NCBI GenBank assembly: GCA_019454045.1
Contig: SKCR01023427.1
Span: 372,001-436,000 of the forward strand
DNA length: 64,000 bases
Direction of reading: 5' to 3'
Origin: Zanthoxylum bungeanum
Lineage: Eukaryota > Streptophyta > Magnoliopsida > Sapindales > Rutaceae
The first letter of the stretch is position 1. Every line of letters starts with the position of its first letter. Below, piece by piece: positions 12,401-23,467 of this stretch. Position numbers and translations under genes: made by a program. The notes beneath the pieces are model-generated. The model saw only the letters and a program-made list of their open reading frames with translations, ran no database searches and was not told the origin of the DNA.

Positions 12401-15212
12401 AACTTGATTGCATCACAGCCATAATTATGAGTTTCTTCTCCCGAAATCAGCCAGTAGCTTTCTGGAAAGCTTTTTTCCCCGTCTTTAATCAAGTTTTTGA
12501 TCTTCATGGTGCAACACTAATGGCTAGGGAAAATGATCGGTTCTTAAAGCAAGTCGCCTTTCATCTTCTTCGTCTTGCAGTTTTCCGAAATGATAGCATC
12601 AGGAAAAGGGCTGTTATTGGACTCCAGATACTTGTGAGGGTATGTCTATTTGACATTAATAGGATAGCTGATGCAGCTGTGCTTATGAGCTGATGTAAAC
12701 AAAATCTTTCAATTTTGCAGAGCTCTTTCTACTTTATGCAGACTGCAAGGCTGAGGGTTATGCTGACTATCACTTTGTCAGAGCTCATGTCTGATGTGCA
12801 AGTGACTCAAATGAAATCTGATGGAACACTTGAAGAAAGTGGGGAAGCCCGACGCCTTCGAAAATCTTTGGAGGAAATGGCAGATGAAGCTAAGAGCCCC
12901 AGCCTATTTAGGGAGCACGGACTTCCTGAGGATGCTTTGTTGACTATTCCAGAAAGATTTACAGAAAATCGGTGGTCCTGGTCTGAAGTGAAGCATCTCT
13001 CTGACAGTCTTCTGTTGGCCCTCGATGCCAGCCTGGAACATTCACTTCTGGTAAGCTTAAATGATCTTTATCAATTTGGACTTGTTATGCACTCATTGCG
13101 GAAATACCACCTTGATGCCAATGGAAAAATGGATTCAACTGTCTCCCAAAGAATTTCTTGATTATAAGTGGAGAGGATTTGAAATCGATAAAAATAGCTG
13201 TAAGCTTGTGCTTGTCACCTAACTACAATTGCTAAGATTTACTTGAATGATTCTTTCTACTCCCTGCCTTGCCCTAAATCAGCCTGTAATCTTGTTATGC
13301 CTTGCCTGTCTTAGCTCCAGTTTATTAGTTGTGACAGATTGAGAAAGGCTGTTGTTCTCCTGGACTGTTGTAGAGATGGATTACTGTTTTGATACCTTTC
13401 TCTTTTGTATTTACGTTGCCTGGCCACTGCTACTTCATGCATCTTCTGTTTGTGCAACTTTTATTGAATTCATGTAAAAATATATTTTCATTTTTCCTAC
13501 AGGGTTCTGCTATGACTATGGATAGATATGCAGCAGCAGAAAGCTTCTATAAACTTGCAATGGCATTTGCCCCTGTCCCAGATCTTCATATAATGTGGTT
13601 ACTCCATCTATGCGATGCACATCAAGAAATGCAGTCTTGGGCTGAAGCTGCACAATGTGCTGTAGCTGTTGCTGGGGTTGTCATGCAGGTATGATTATAA
13701 TATTCTCAAGACTCCTGTTGATTGAATGTGTTCAAGCTACTTGGGAACTAAATCCTGGAAATGTAAGTGCTTTCATTCGCGACTTTTCACTAATCTCTCC
13801 ATTATCTTCACTGTAGGCCCTTGTGGCTAGAAATGATGGTGTTTGGAGCAAAGATCATGCGACTGCTCTTCGTAAAATTTGTCCTATAGTCAGTAATGAG
13901 ATCACTGCTGAGGCGTCAGCAGCCGAGGTGGAGGGTTATGGTGCTTCAAAGCTCACAGTTGACTCAGCTGTGAAGTACCTACAGTTGGCAAATAAGCTTT
14001 TCTCTCAAGCTGAACTCTATCATTTCTGTGCAAGCATTCTAGAACTTGTGATTCCAGTTTATAAGAGCAGGAGAGCATATGGGCAGCTGGCCAAGTGTCA
14101 TACTTTACTCACTAGCATATACGAATCAATCCTTGAGCAGGAATCAAGCCCAATTCCATTTACTGATGCCACATACTATAGGGTGGGATTTTATGGTGAA
14201 AAATTTGGGAAGCTGGACAGAAAGGAATACGTGTACCGTGAACCACGTGATGTACGCCTGGGTGACATAATGGAGAAACTTAGTCATATATATGAGTCTA
14301 GGATGGATGGCAATCACACTTTGCACATTATTCCAGATTCTAGACAAGTGAAGGCAGAGGAATTGCAGCCTGGAGTCTGCTATTTACAAATAACTGCTGT
14401 TGACCCAGTCATGGAGGATGAAGATTTGGGGAGCAGAAGGGAAAGGATCTTCTCTCTTTCCACTGGAAGTGTCCGTGCCCGTGTGTTTGACAGATTTTTG
14501 TTTGATACCCCATTCACAAAAAATGGCAAGACCCAAGGCGGTTTGGAAGACCAATGGAAGAGGCGGACTGTTCTTCAGACTGAAGGTTCTTTTCCGGCAC
14601 TGGTGAATAGGCTCTTGGTAACAAAGTCTGAGTCCCTTGAGTTCTCTCCTGTTGAGAATGCTATAGGGATGATTGAAACCCGAACTGCAGCGCTGCGAAA
14701 TGAGCTTGAAGAACCTCGCAGTTCTGATGGTGATCAACTCCCACGTCTCCAGAGTCTGCAGAGAATTCTTCAAGGCAGTGTTGCAGTTCAAGTGAGTTGT
14801 GTTTCATACTAAACAATGTATTTCCAGTTGCTGAGTCGAAATATATGACCTAGACGTAGTCCCCCATCAGAAATATCATCTTATGAGTAATTACTTATTT
14901 ATGTTTTCTGTTACCGTCAACCAGATTTTGTCCTAACCTGAAATTACACGAATTCAGGTGAACAGCGGCGTGCTGAGTGTCTGCACAGCCTTCCTGTCAG
15001 GCGAGCCAGCCACAAGGTTGCGTTCACAAGAATTGCAACAACTCATAGCTGCACTCCTCGAATTCATGGCTGTTTGCAAGCGTGCCATACGAGTACACTT
15101 CCGATTGATTGGGGAGGAAGACCAGGAGTTCCACACACAACTTGTAAATGGATTTCAATCGTTAACAGCAGAATTATCTCATTACATCCCCGCCATTCTC
15201 TCAGAGCTATGA
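6423..15212 (+). CDS. SPK1: SPIKE1, DOCK-family guanine nucleotide exchange factor (C-terminal ~1034 aa)
   Basis: SPK1 is the plant DOCK-type exchange factor that activates ROP (Rho-like) GTPases and controls actin, microtubules and cell shape. Exons by GT/AG and frame: 6423-6616, 6998-7128, 7515-7590, 7824-7934, 8111-8293, 11615-11758, 11970-12143, 12292-12639, 12721-13050, 13503-13688, 13817-14791, 14958-15212. The frame is continuous through all twelve, starting in the middle of a Gly codon, and ends ...PAILSEL then TGA. The sequence closely matches what I know of Arabidopsis SPK1. The catalytic DHR2 domain lies in the last exons (FYGEKFGKLDRKEYVYREP, then LQITAVDPVMEDEDLGSRRE, and the end of the protein). 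The start and DHR1 part lie left of the window. The exon ending 8293 is separated from the next by a 3.3-kb intron holding a hAT element. Despite this, the coding frame appears intact. Confidence 0.97.
8534..11481 (-). mobile_element. hAT DNA transposon (about 2.95 kb), antisense in an SPK1 intron
   Basis: The terminal inverted repeats are imperfect. The left end reads TAGTGGTGGATGTAGACCCG, and the reverse complement of the right end reads TAGGCATCCACCTAGACCCG, with the shared block TAGACCCGGCC. Both subterminal regions are dense in alternating CGGTTCGG / GGAACCG words. The flanking 8-mers (TCACCTGC and CGTGCATA) do not match, so the exact ends or the duplication have decayed. The interior encodes a hAT transposase on the minus strand (10944-8887). 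Confidence 0.9.
8887..10944 (-). pseudogene. hAT transposase with BED zinc finger, one in-frame stop
   Basis: One reading frame of 686 codons is interrupted only by TGA at 9385-9387 (after ...DYIVRYNL). The downstream 166 codons stay in the same frame. Domains in order are: a BED-type zinc finger at about residues 56-80 (CNYCG ... HMEKHH), the catalytic core with the conserved CHVLNLCVQDG and RWNSTYFLL motifs, and a hAT C-terminal dimerisation domain after the stop (WWNRHQNIY ... SIIAKEILAAPISTVAVEQAF). The layout resembles the DAYSLEEPER/RICESLEEPER class. A single lesion suggests recent loss of function or a correctable sequencing difference. The protein would bind element ends and catalyse cut-and-paste transposition in the nucleus. 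Confidence 0.93.
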
Positions 15213-15569
15213 AAGTGTTGTCGGCGCTTGTTTGTTTAGGCACCTGCTGGCAACAGCAGTCTGTTCATATGATCTGTAATTTTGTATTTTCATTGCAGTT
15301 GTGTTCATATTTCAGGTTGCTTATAAATGTAACCACTGTTTTAGTGTTTTGTGTACCATCTTTCTTCGTAATCCTATTTCTTCAAGGCATTTTTATTTTT
15401 TTAATCCCATCTTTGCTTCTTTCGTTGAATTAAGAAGCTATCATGCGTACTTGTAATCTTTCAATAAAATTGTCAAGTGTCTTTATTGTAGGATGTGAAT
15501 TTGTTGAACGAGTAGAGCCAACATGAGTCTCGTCTTTCAAAACTTGAAGGTAGTGATCGAGTTAAATTG
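15213..15569 (+). other. SPK1 3' untranslated region and flank
   Basis: This is T-rich sequence after the SPK1 stop. An AATAAA at 15463-15468 is the best poly(A) signal candidate. No open frame of interest is present. The copia element 2 target duplication begins at 15570. Confidence 0.6.
15463..15468 (+). terminator. candidate poly(A) signal of SPK1
   Basis: A canonical AATAAA lies about 250 bases after the SPK1 stop codon, in a T-rich 3' region. No other equally good signal lies closer. Confidence 0.5.
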
Positions 15570-15574
15570 GGAAA

Positions 15575-16197
15575 TGTTGGGGAAATGGTGTTATTAAACG
15601 AAAATCTAACATGCATCAATCAAATCAAATCAGAACATAACAATGGATTCAGATTTATACTAATATAAGATATAAACCCTAAACCTTAGAGAATAAGAAA
15701 AAATCTGGAAAATTGTACATGATTAAAAAACAAGTTCAAGTCGAGATGTCTCTATCCTTAAGAACTTATTAGCCTCCGTCTCGGTGCTCCACGGATGCAA
15801 TGTGGCTAACGTTCTCCGAGGATTCATTGGATTCCTCTTGTTCAAGGGGCACTCCATTAACAAGATCTTGAATTAGGAAGAATGGTGGAAACTCTCTTGA
15901 CTCAAAAGAAAAGACTTCTCTTAACTATGTATGAGACTTCTAGTTTTTGTTATGGATTCTTAGAATGAACATGAAGGCTCCTATATAAAGGCATGTAAAG
16001 GTGCCTTAAGGGCACCATTTGGTTTGAGGTGTAACCATCCTAAGAGTTATACTCCTTTCACGCACCATTTGGAGTCTAGAAGTGTGTTCTTCTAATTTGG
16101 AGGACATGTCCCTACAGTTTGTGCCCTTCCCATAGGGCATCACCCAAGGGACATGACCCTCCTCCATCCAAACTTAATATTTAGATAATTTACAACA
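15575..16197 (-). repeat. 3' LTR of copia element 2 (623 bp)
   Basis: This pairs with 21754-22387. Both copies share the TATATAAAGG word and the block GGTGCTCCACGGATGCAATG. Confidence 0.95.
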
Positions 16198-16819
16198 ATC
16201 CCCCACAATTCTCTAAATATTCATGCAGACACTTAAGAGAGTTTTCGTGAACTAAAGCTGCATCGAAATAGGTAGCTTTCGCCTTGAACATTTCTTAGTG
16301 AATGACAATCGAATTTACTTGGCAAACCAGTGACCCATAGTCTTGAACTGTTCTACCGTTGGTGTAAACCAAGACAATTGCCAACACACAGCTTTACTTC
16401 GACCATTTCCCGTTCTACGGTTGTGTTCATTTCGGCCATGAACATTGGTCCTGGATTCATCAAGCACTTTAGGGAAATCAGCCTGTAAAATCCCATGAAA
16501 GCGGCTTCACTTCTTACTTGAAATATGTGATCTACTATAAAGAGGTAATCTGCCTTTACCCTCATTAGGACTCATCTCCTAATATAGTGATCATTAAAAG
16601 CCTTAGCTTAGCCTAGCCTTGACAAACAGCACTCTGCGTCATTATCGGAATGAGAAAGAGTATAAAACTCTACAGTGCTTATTTTGAATTGCACAAAGTT
16701 TCAGTTGTCCCTTTTGAACTTAGATCTTGGGATCTCCAGTCAGCTAGGTTGGGTTTCCACAGTGACAATTCTTAATTTATAGGCCTCAAGCTCATTCCCC
16801 TCGATGACTTCTTAACTTG

Positions 16820-19800
16820 CTATCTAGGTAAACCTTTAGTAAGTGGATCCGCTAGGTTTTCCTTTGATTTCACATAATCGATCGATATTATGCCACTTGA
16901 GAGCAGTTGTCGTATGGTATTATGTCTGCGACGTATGTGTCGAGACTTACCATTATACATTGTATTTTGGGCTCTCCCAATAGCCGATTGACTATCACAA
17001 TGTATGTTTATCCCTGACACCGGTTTGGGCCAATTTGGAATATCCTCCATGAAATTTCGAAGTCATTCCGCTTCTTCCGCTGTTTTGTCTAATGCTATGA
17101 ACTCTGATTCCATAGTAGACCGGGCAATACATATTTGCCTCGAGGATTTCCATGACACGGCTGCACCACCAAGTGTGAAAACAAATCCACTCGTATATTT
17201 GGAATCCACTGTATTAGATATCCAGTTAGCATCGATGTATCCCTCTAGAACAACAGAATATCTCGTATAATGCAGACCAAATTTTGAAGTTTCTCTCAGA
17301 TACCTCAAAACTCTTACTATGGTTTTCCAGTGGTTATGTCATGGATTGCTCGTATATCTGCTAAGCCTGTTTACAGCTTGAGCGATATCAGGTCGTGTGC
17401 AATTTGTGAGATACATTAGGCTTCCAATGATTCTCGAATACTCTAATTGCGATACACTTGAGCCAGTATTCTTTGATAAATGAAGAGGTAGGTCTACAGA
17501 AGTTCTAGCCACATTTAGATCTCATTTATTATATTTCTCAAGAATCTTCTCAACATAGTGAGTCTAAAATAATATATATCTTGCTGATGTTCTAGAAATC
17601 TTAATTCCTAATATCACATCAGTCACGCCTAAATCTTTCATATCAAATGTGCTGATCAACACTTTCTTGGTAGACTGAATCATCTCACGATTACTACCAA
17701 TGATCAACATATCGTCTACGTAGAGACACACAATGACATATCATTTTTGAGTTGATTTGGTGTATACAAACTTATCACATTCCTTGATTTTGAATTCACT
17801 TGACAACATCTATTTGTCAATTTTTTCATGCCATTGCTTAGGTGCTTGTTTTAATCCGTAGAAGGATTTTACAAGTTTGCACACATTCTGTTCTTGTCCA
17901 GGAACATTGAAACCTTCTGGTTGTTCCATGTAAATCTCTTCATCCAGTTCGCCATTTAAGAATGTCGTCTTTACATCCATTTGATGTATTTCAAGACCAA
18001 ATATATATGTTATGGCCATGAGCATTCTTATTGACGTGATACCAGTCACTGATGAATATGTGTCAAAGTAATCAAGGCTTTTTTTTTGTCTATAACCTTT
18101 TATGACAAGCCTTGTCTTGTACTTATCTATTGATCCATTCAGTTTCATCTTTTGTTTGAATATCCATTTGTAGCCCAGTGGTTTACAACATGGAGGAATA
18201 TTAACCAACTCCCAAGTATGGTTTTGTAGGTTGAAATCAATCTCACTGTTGATAGCCTCTTTCCACAAAGGTGCCTCCGAGGAAGACATTGCTTCTTTAT
18301 AGCTTTGAAGCTCATTTTCTAACAAGTATGTCAAAATCGGGACCAAATGACTTAGACGTTCTAGTTGTTTTTCTACGTCTAGGTTCAATTGTCTCAATAT
18401 TTTCACGTTGATCTGACTCTTGGTCAACCTGATCACTGTCTTTGACAGTATCATTAGTTCTTTTAAGAGACTATGTTCTTTGTCTTTCCTTACAAAGAAA
18501 TGTCTCTTAAAAAAATATCGCATTCCTTGACTCAATTATCATATTCGAATTGATGTCAGGAATCTCAGACTTATGTACCAAGAATTGATACGCACTACTG
18601 TTGCGAGCATATCCAATGAATATACAATCAACAGTTTTGGGTCTTATTCTAACATTCTTAGGTTTAGGAACCATTACGTTGGCAAGACACCCCCACACTT
18701 TCAGATATTTATTGGAAGGTACGTGACCTTTCCACAACTCATATGGTGTCTTGTCCAATCTTCTGTGAGGAAGCTTGTTCAAAACGTAGTTGGCAGAAAG
18801 CAAGGCTTCCCCTCACAAGTTCTGGGGTAAACCATAGCTTGTCAACATGGCGTTCATCATTTCCTTCAACGTTCGATTTTTGTGCTCAGCAATCCCATTT
18901 TATTGAGGCGAATAAGGAGCAGTAGTTTCGTGAATAATTCCATGATTGGAACAATATTCACCAAATGGTGACACATATTCACCGTCTCTATCACTTCTTA
19001 TTCTTTTGATTTTCTTGCCAAGTTGATTTTCAATTTCGTTCTTATAGTGTATAAAGCTCTCAATAGCTTCATCTTTGCTCCTCAGCAAATACACATAACA
19101 AAATCTTGTGTTATCATCGATAAAAGTGACAAAGTACTTTTTACCGCCTCTTGTTTGGACAATATTCATATCACACACATCAGTGTGTACAAGTTCCAAG
19201 GGTTCAGAACTTCGTTCTATGGAATGAAATGATGCTCTATGCATTTTCGCTTCAACACATGCCTCACATTTATGTTGGTTATCAATTGTAAATTTAGGTA
19301 TAAGGTCCATGTTAATTAATTTACGCATTATATCATAATTAACATGTCCTAACCTCTCATGTCATACATTTTGTGACTCAATAATATAAACGGAAGTTAT
19401 AGCTTTATTATTAGCACTGTGTCGATTGACAATCATTACATTGAACTTGAAAAGGCCCTCAGTGAGGTATCATTTTAGTACATAAACATCATTATTGGTC
19501 AATACAAACTTGTCAGAAATAAATACAAGCTTAAAACCATTCTTGCTAAGGAGAGAGCCTAAGACTAAGTTCTTCCGAATATCAGGAACATGCAATACAT
19601 TCTTCAATGTAAGCTCATTTCCAGATGTCATCTTCAGAACCACTGTTCCTTGTCCAACCACTCTAGAGGTAGACGAGTTTCACATTGTCAGATGATCGCC
19701 ACCATCGACCTTTTGATACTAGGAAAACATCTTGCTATCAGCACATATATGACGAGTAGCCCCAGTGTCTACCCACCATTCTCTCGGATTCCCAACCAAG

Positions 19801-20690
19801 TTGGCTTCAGTTACCACTGCTGAGAGGTTCATTTATGTGATCTCATTAATCAGCTGCTCATCTTCAGTGACATGAGCCTCATTTTTTTTTCTTGCCTTTG
19901 TCCTGAGACTTATTGTTTCTGCAGTCCTTTGCCATATGACCATTTTTTCTACAGTTGTAGCACTTCCCCTTGAACTTCTTGTTAGCTTGGGAAGAATCAG
20001 CTCCACTTTTCTTTCTCTTTTTTCTACCATTTACACCCTCGACGATATTGGTCTTAGACTCCATAGTCTTGTATCTGGCCTTCTCGGACTTCCTGTTGTC
20101 CTCTTCGATCCTCAATCGAACTCCAAGGTCTTCAAGGCTCATCTGCTTCTTTTGTGTTTCAGATAGCTCCTGAAGTCATTCCATGATGGAGGCAACTTTT
20201 CAATGATGGTGGAAACTTGAAACGTCTTACAGAGTTTCATCCCTTCATCCAATATTTCATGAATGATCAATTACAGTTCACCTAACTGAGACATCACCGT
20301 TCTTGAATCTACCATTTTGTAGTCTAGGAACATACCCACGATAAATTTCTTTTGCCTGACATCCTCGGTTTTGTATTTCTTATCGAGAGATTCCCAGAGA
20401 ATCTTCGCAGAAATCATGAATTGATACACATTGTACAGAGTATTGTCAAGTTCTCCCAATAGGTAGTTCTTGCACAAGAAGTCGCCTGACGACCATGTAT
20501 CTTCTCGCAGTTGCTTGGTTGTTTCCGTTTCTCTCTCCACAGGACCCGAATGATCTTTGAGGTACTTAGCCAACTGGAGAGTTGTCAGGTAGAACAACAT
20601 TTTGCTCTGCCACTGTTTAAAGTTTGCTCCACCAAACTTTTCCGGTTTTTCTCCATGAGCGACCAGTACTGAGATGTTTCCGCTAGCCAT
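16820..20690 (-). pseudogene. copia gag-pol remnant (element 2)
   Basis: The coding pieces on the minus strand are out of frame with one another. Gag (UBN2 type) starts at 20690 with MASGNISVLV and runs to 20271. A CCHC zinc knuckle (CYNCRKNGHMAKDC) lies in 20142-19879. A protease-to-pre-integrase fragment lies in 19661-19470. The integrase pieces are 19328-18900 (KYFVTFIDDNTRF) and 18803-18507. RT is 18535-17810 (DVKTTFLNGEL), with the catalytic YVDD just beyond at about 17712-17723. RNase H is split into 17308-17063 and 17050-16820, ending with DPLTKGLPR. Frameshifts and stops prevent a full-length polyprotein. Confidence 0.93.
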
Positions 20691-21753
20691 ATGTAACTGG
20701 AAAAATCAACAACGATCAATAAGTCTACAAAAGATAAATTGTACAACGATCAACGAATGATCTTATTCAAGTGATATACAAGTATCCACTCGTTGTTATA
20801 TTGGACAGTAGTAACACAAGTCCTTGAATTTACGACTAAGGTTTCTTATGATAAGTAAATAAAGGAATATTCCCAGAGGACGAGGGGGGTCCGGAGTAAC
20901 CACTTCAATCCCTGATCACTTAGGCTCTTATCGCATTTTTGACAGAATATCATTTAAACACTTCCTCAATAGAATCTCTTAGGCATTCAAACTTAGTATT
21001 ACACTTTTAATTTCACAATACAATGTGTATATATATGTGTGTATATGTGTATAAATCAACCAAGATTGGATGGAATTATTTGTGTAAGATTACACTTTTA
21101 ATTTTCAACCAAGTATGCAACACACAATTAAATTTCAACTTTATCACTACATGTATGCTTGTGATAATTGAACACCCTAATATTAACTTAAATCTATACT
21201 ACCAAGTTTATTGTAATACAGTATATGATTTTACTAAGTTGGTATTATGACAATATAAATTAATCTAAGTCTTTTTTAATCTAAAAGTGATTCCATGACT
21301 AGTTTCGTTAGTGTCACGTTCGTTTATACGTTCGAACGAACCTATTCAGTGAGTTCACGTTCGTGTAGCGTTTGTAAACATGTTCGAACGAAGTGTTCCA
21401 GAGAGTTCACGTTCGTGTAACATTCGAGAACGCGTTCGAACGGAATGTTCCAAAGAGTTTACGTTCGTGTAGCGTCCGAAAACGTGTTTGAACGAAATGT
21501 TCCAGAGGGTTTACGTTCGTGTTGCGTTTGAAGACGCGTTCGAACGTTCTAAGGCAGAAGGCTTGCGTTCGAGTTGCGTTTGAATACGCGTTCGAACGTT
21601 CTTACGAAAATTCAAAATTTTACCTACGCGTTCGTCGGGCGTTCGAACGCCCATGCGTATTTTCCATGCACATAAACCTTTTTCCTGAAAAATTTCTTAT
21701 TAACACATGCGAAATTTCATTCAACAACACTAAAAATTAATAAGTTCTTAAGA
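20691..21753 (-). other. leader region of copia element 2 with CGTTCGAACG repeats
   Basis: This is about 1 kb between the gag start and the 5' LTR. 20700-21290 is AT-rich without a recognisable product. 21300-21640 holds a short tandem repeat, described separately. Immediately beside the LTR, 21737-21752 (TAAGTTCTTAAG) is an inverted copy of a word found inside both LTRs, where a primer-binding site is expected. Confidence 0.6.
21305..21610. repeat. ~52-bp minisatellite with CGTTCGAACG core
   Basis: About five to six diverged units follow the pattern TGTTCCAGAGAGTTYACGTT, then CGTGTAGCGTTYG, then AACGYGTTCGAACG. Each unit is close to 52 bp. The palindromic core TTCGAACG recurs in each. A related, more degraded stretch occurs at about 39270-39560. 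Confidence 0.75.
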
Positions 21754-22387
21754 TTGTTGGGGAAATGGTGTTATTAAACGAAAAACTAACATGCATCAAT
21801 CAAATCAAATCAGAACACAACAATGGATTCAAATCTACACTAACATACCAATATAAGATATAAACCATAAACCTTAGAGAATAAGAAAAAACCTGGAAAA
21901 TTATAGATGATGATTAAAAAACAAGTCCAAGTCGAGATGTCTCTGTCCTTAAGAACTTATTAGCCTCCGTCTCGGTGCTCCACGGATGCAATGTGGCTAA
22001 CGTTCTCCCAGGATTCTTTGGATTCCTCTTGTTCAAGGGGCACTCCTTAACAAGATCTTGAATTAGGAAGAATGATGGAAACTCTCTTGACTCAAAAGAA
22101 AAGACTCATCTTAACTATGTATGAGACTTCTAGTTTTTGTTATGGATTCTTAGAATGGACATGAAGGCTCCTATATAAAGGCATGAAAATGTGCCTTAAG
22201 GGCACCCTTTGGTTTGGGGTGTAACCCTCCTAAAGGTTATACCCCTTCCATGCACCATTTGGAGTCTAGAAGTGTGTTCTTCTAATTTCGAGGATATGTC
22301 CCTACAGTTTGTGCCCTTCTCATAGGGCATCATCCAAGGGACATGACTCTCCTCCATCCAAACTTAATATTTAGAGAATTTACAACA
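21754..22387 (-). repeat. 5' LTR of copia element 2 (634 bp)
   Basis: This is the partner of 15575-16197, with the same terminal words. It is followed directly by the second copy of GGAAA (22388-22392). Confidence 0.95.
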
Positions 22388-22392
22388 GGAAA

Positions 22393-23467
22393 TAGAAGCT
22401 AATAAGGTCAATTTGAAAGGTCACTTGTAGGTCATTAATGTACCTTATTTTTACCTAATTTGCATGTCATTTGTAGATCATTAATAAGAAAATCAAGAAG
22501 CCTAATAGATCAATCTTTAGTCAAATAGGTATTCTAAATTAGTTCATCGGGACATTTTAGTGATTCTTTGTAGGTCACTTGCGTATCAGTTGCATGTCAT
22601 TTATAGGTCTATTTTATTTTAATAAGCCAAGTCTACATCCAAGTCGCATATGTTTTATGTTTGGGTACAAAAAAAAGCTGCCCTGAATTTATTATTGTAC
22701 AAAAAAAAGCTTTATAATTTCCATTTTTCTAAAAAAACTCCTCTCTCTTTCCCTAAACCCTTCCAAATCCTCTCCATCAAATTCTTCCGCATTTCTCTTA
22801 CACAAGGACAAAGTGGGTAGTAATGTGCAAAGCACTGAAGCAAGCTGGTAAAATCGCAGTCATCACAGAGAGACTTGTATTGATAGTTAGCTAGCTGTTC
22901 CAGTTTGATGAACTGAGTTTCAAAGGTGTGGCTGCTGATCCAGATTGGGTTGTGGAATCAGAAACCAGTCTGGACAGCATAATCCATGCTGCTGATACTG
23001 AATGATGAGACTCTACACATCGTTGGAAGTAGTTCTGATGGCTTGTCAAGACAAAATCAGAACCAGTCTAAAAGGACTAAATGGTGGCATAACCCTTCAA
23101 TGTCCTTGTAATATATGTAACCTTAAGATTCATGTCCTTGTGCTTTGACTAACTATTTTATGTCCTTCAGAGGATCCAATAAAATGTCAACACTTGAGAA
23201 TTCTAAAGAAGATTTGACAGTCGATTATGAAAGGAAAAAGAAATCAATGATTGTGTGCACAATTGTTGTAGAAAGATGTGCACCAATGAAAATGCATTCT
23301 TGTGGTTTAAACTTGTTGTCCAGGAACAATTGCCGGCATTTTACTCTACTGAAACAATTAATAAAATTTAATATGAAGGAAGAATCTGTTGCTATAAAGA
23401 TCAATTGTTACATGTGGGAGCTGAAAGTAGTCTTCTCATTATCTACCAGAGTTGGAAACACTTCCAT
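22393..23467. other. intergenic; contains an unidentified gene-like fragment
   Basis: Most of this stretch is AT-rich with no signal. At about 22902-23003 a short + strand frame follows a plausible acceptor (CTGTTCCAG) and reads FDELSFKGVAADPDWV... to a TGA, with codon use like an exon. I do not recognise it. It may be a last exon or a pseudogene fragment. Nothing else in 23010-23467 can be supported. Confidence 0.3.

Larger units (their letters stand above)
15575..22387 (-). mobile_element. Ty1/copia LTR retrotransposon 2 (6.8 kb, decayed)
   Basis: The LTRs at 15575-16197 and 21754-22387 both begin TGTTGGGGAAATGG and end TTTACAACA on the + strand. They are bounded by a perfect 5-bp target duplication GGAAA (15570-15574 and 22388-22392). 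A purine tract, GTGGGGGAT on the minus strand, abuts the left LTR, which makes it the 3' LTR. Gag, integrase, RT and RNase H fragments follow in copia order on the minus strand. The two LTRs differ by scattered substitutions and small indels. The expected tRNA-Met primer-binding site next to the right LTR is not visible. Confidence 0.95.

Noticed and set aside
14079..14791. Frames overlapping the large SPK1 exon in other phases and on the minus strand
   Set aside because: The SPK1 frame is continuous and conserved across the exon. The others are shadows.
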